A DNA stretch of 64,000 nt from Enterocola sp045654205 (lineage in GTDB: Bacteria; Bacteroidota; Bacteroidia; Bacteroidales; Paludibacteraceae): NCBI GenBank assembly GCA_045654205.1, contig JAZOMZ010000002.1, positions 124,001 through 188,000 of the forward strand. The letters are read 5' to 3'. Position numbers and translations under genes: made by a program. Of the stretch, positions 63,884-64,000 are shown piece by piece (the first letter of the stretch is position 1; every line of letters begins with the position of its first letter). The notes under the pieces are model-generated. The model was not told the DNA's origin, did not search any database, and saw only the letters and a program-made list of their open reading frames with translations.

Positions 63884-64000
63884 TTACCATACTACTGGTT
63901 TTGTTGTTGGTATTATAAATGACAACATAATTTCATGAGTTGACGAAGTCAAGTTAGCTAACTTACCAACACTTATATCATAACAATAACCTAAACGAAG
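63884..64000 (-). CDS. PorP/SprF family protein, C-terminal end (gene runs off the window)
   Basis: The last 38 codons of a second PorP/SprF gene. The fragment reads LRLGYCYDISVG, LTSSTHEIMLSF and ends TKPVVW. It matches the C-terminus of the PorP gene at 53165-54127 in 28 of 38 residues by eye. The rest is beyond the right edge. A second cargo-OmpA-PorP set probably lies there. Confidence 0.88.
   Translation of the reverse strand, partial: LRLGYCYDISVGKLANLTSSTHEIMLSFIIPTTKPVVW

Noticed and set aside
1..64000. Prophage, integrase, transposase or restriction/defence system
   Set aside because: Every intact gene is assigned to housekeeping, efflux or envelope functions; no such protein motif is seen.

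Overview
This 64 kb window is chromosomal DNA from an AT-rich member of the Bacteroidota, most probably order Bacteroidales. The evidence is as follows. Promoters repeatedly carry the Bacteroidota -7 box TAnnTTTG, once with a TTTG box 19 bases upstream. Most genes have no Shine-Dalgarno sequence. There is a type IX secretion system (T9SS: PorU, PorV, PorP/SprF proteins and cargo with T9SS sorting domains). Family-typical genes include a PG0541-type PII-like protein beside an RND pump, an AURKAIP1/COX24 microprotein, a GldB-like lipoprotein, type B bL31 and a two-subunit methylmalonyl-CoA mutase. I cannot name the genus. No mobile element with a transposase, prophage, CRISPR array, rRNA or tRNA is visible; the interesting material is in odd gene forms, repeats and RNA.

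Layout. 1-3.2 kb (minus): start of thrS, then an HU - COX24 microprotein - rng - nth run. 3.3-14.8 kb (minus): a secreted CotH-family kinase-like protein and a 3157-residue surface protein built of about 30 cadherin-like beta-sandwich repeats, with three GGGGCGAAA iterons at exactly 20-bp spacing upstream of its promoter. 15.0-21.5 kb (minus): a five-gene efflux operon (TetR, TolC, adaptor, RND pump, PII-like protein). 21.7-25.7 kb (minus): mutA-mutB. 25.8-28.0 kb (minus): a carboxypeptidase-regulatory-like protein and an alpha/beta hydrolase. 28.2-33 kb: bL31B (plus), then dnaE-trxA (minus). 33.0-40.4 kb (plus): a fumarylacetoacetase-family hydrolase, porU, porV, ispF, a candidate small RNA and a GMP synthase whose glutaminase domain is partly deleted. 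40.4-53 kb (minus): a His/Cys-rich lipoprotein, pyruvate phosphate dikinase, recF-DUF721-yggS, a prohibitin-like protein, a DUF2147 protein and a prfB-lysS-gpsA-pgi operon in which prfB keeps its programmed +1 frameshift. 53.1-61.9 kb (minus): a cell-surface cluster of two lipoproteins sharing a C-terminal domain, a beta-barrel protein, a T9SS type B cargo protein, an OmpA-family protein and a PorP/SprF protein. 61.9-62.3 kb: a strongly structured non-coding RNA gene with its own promoter and terminator. 62.3-64 kb (minus): GldB-like lipoprotein, SPOR-domain lipoprotein and the end of a second PorP/SprF gene.

How the genes work together. PorU and PorV are the attachment machinery of the T9SS. 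The CotH protein, the giant repeat protein and the type B cargo protein are likely clients, and the PorP/SprF-OmpA pairs are the anchoring modules usually found with such cargo. The remaining genes are housekeeping: translation, replication, repair, propionate/succinate metabolism and the PEP/pyruvate node. The most unusual items are the truncated GuaA, the rod-shaped RNA at 61.9 kb, two nested palindromic elements at 46.1 and 47.7 kb, and the iteron-controlled giant repeat protein.
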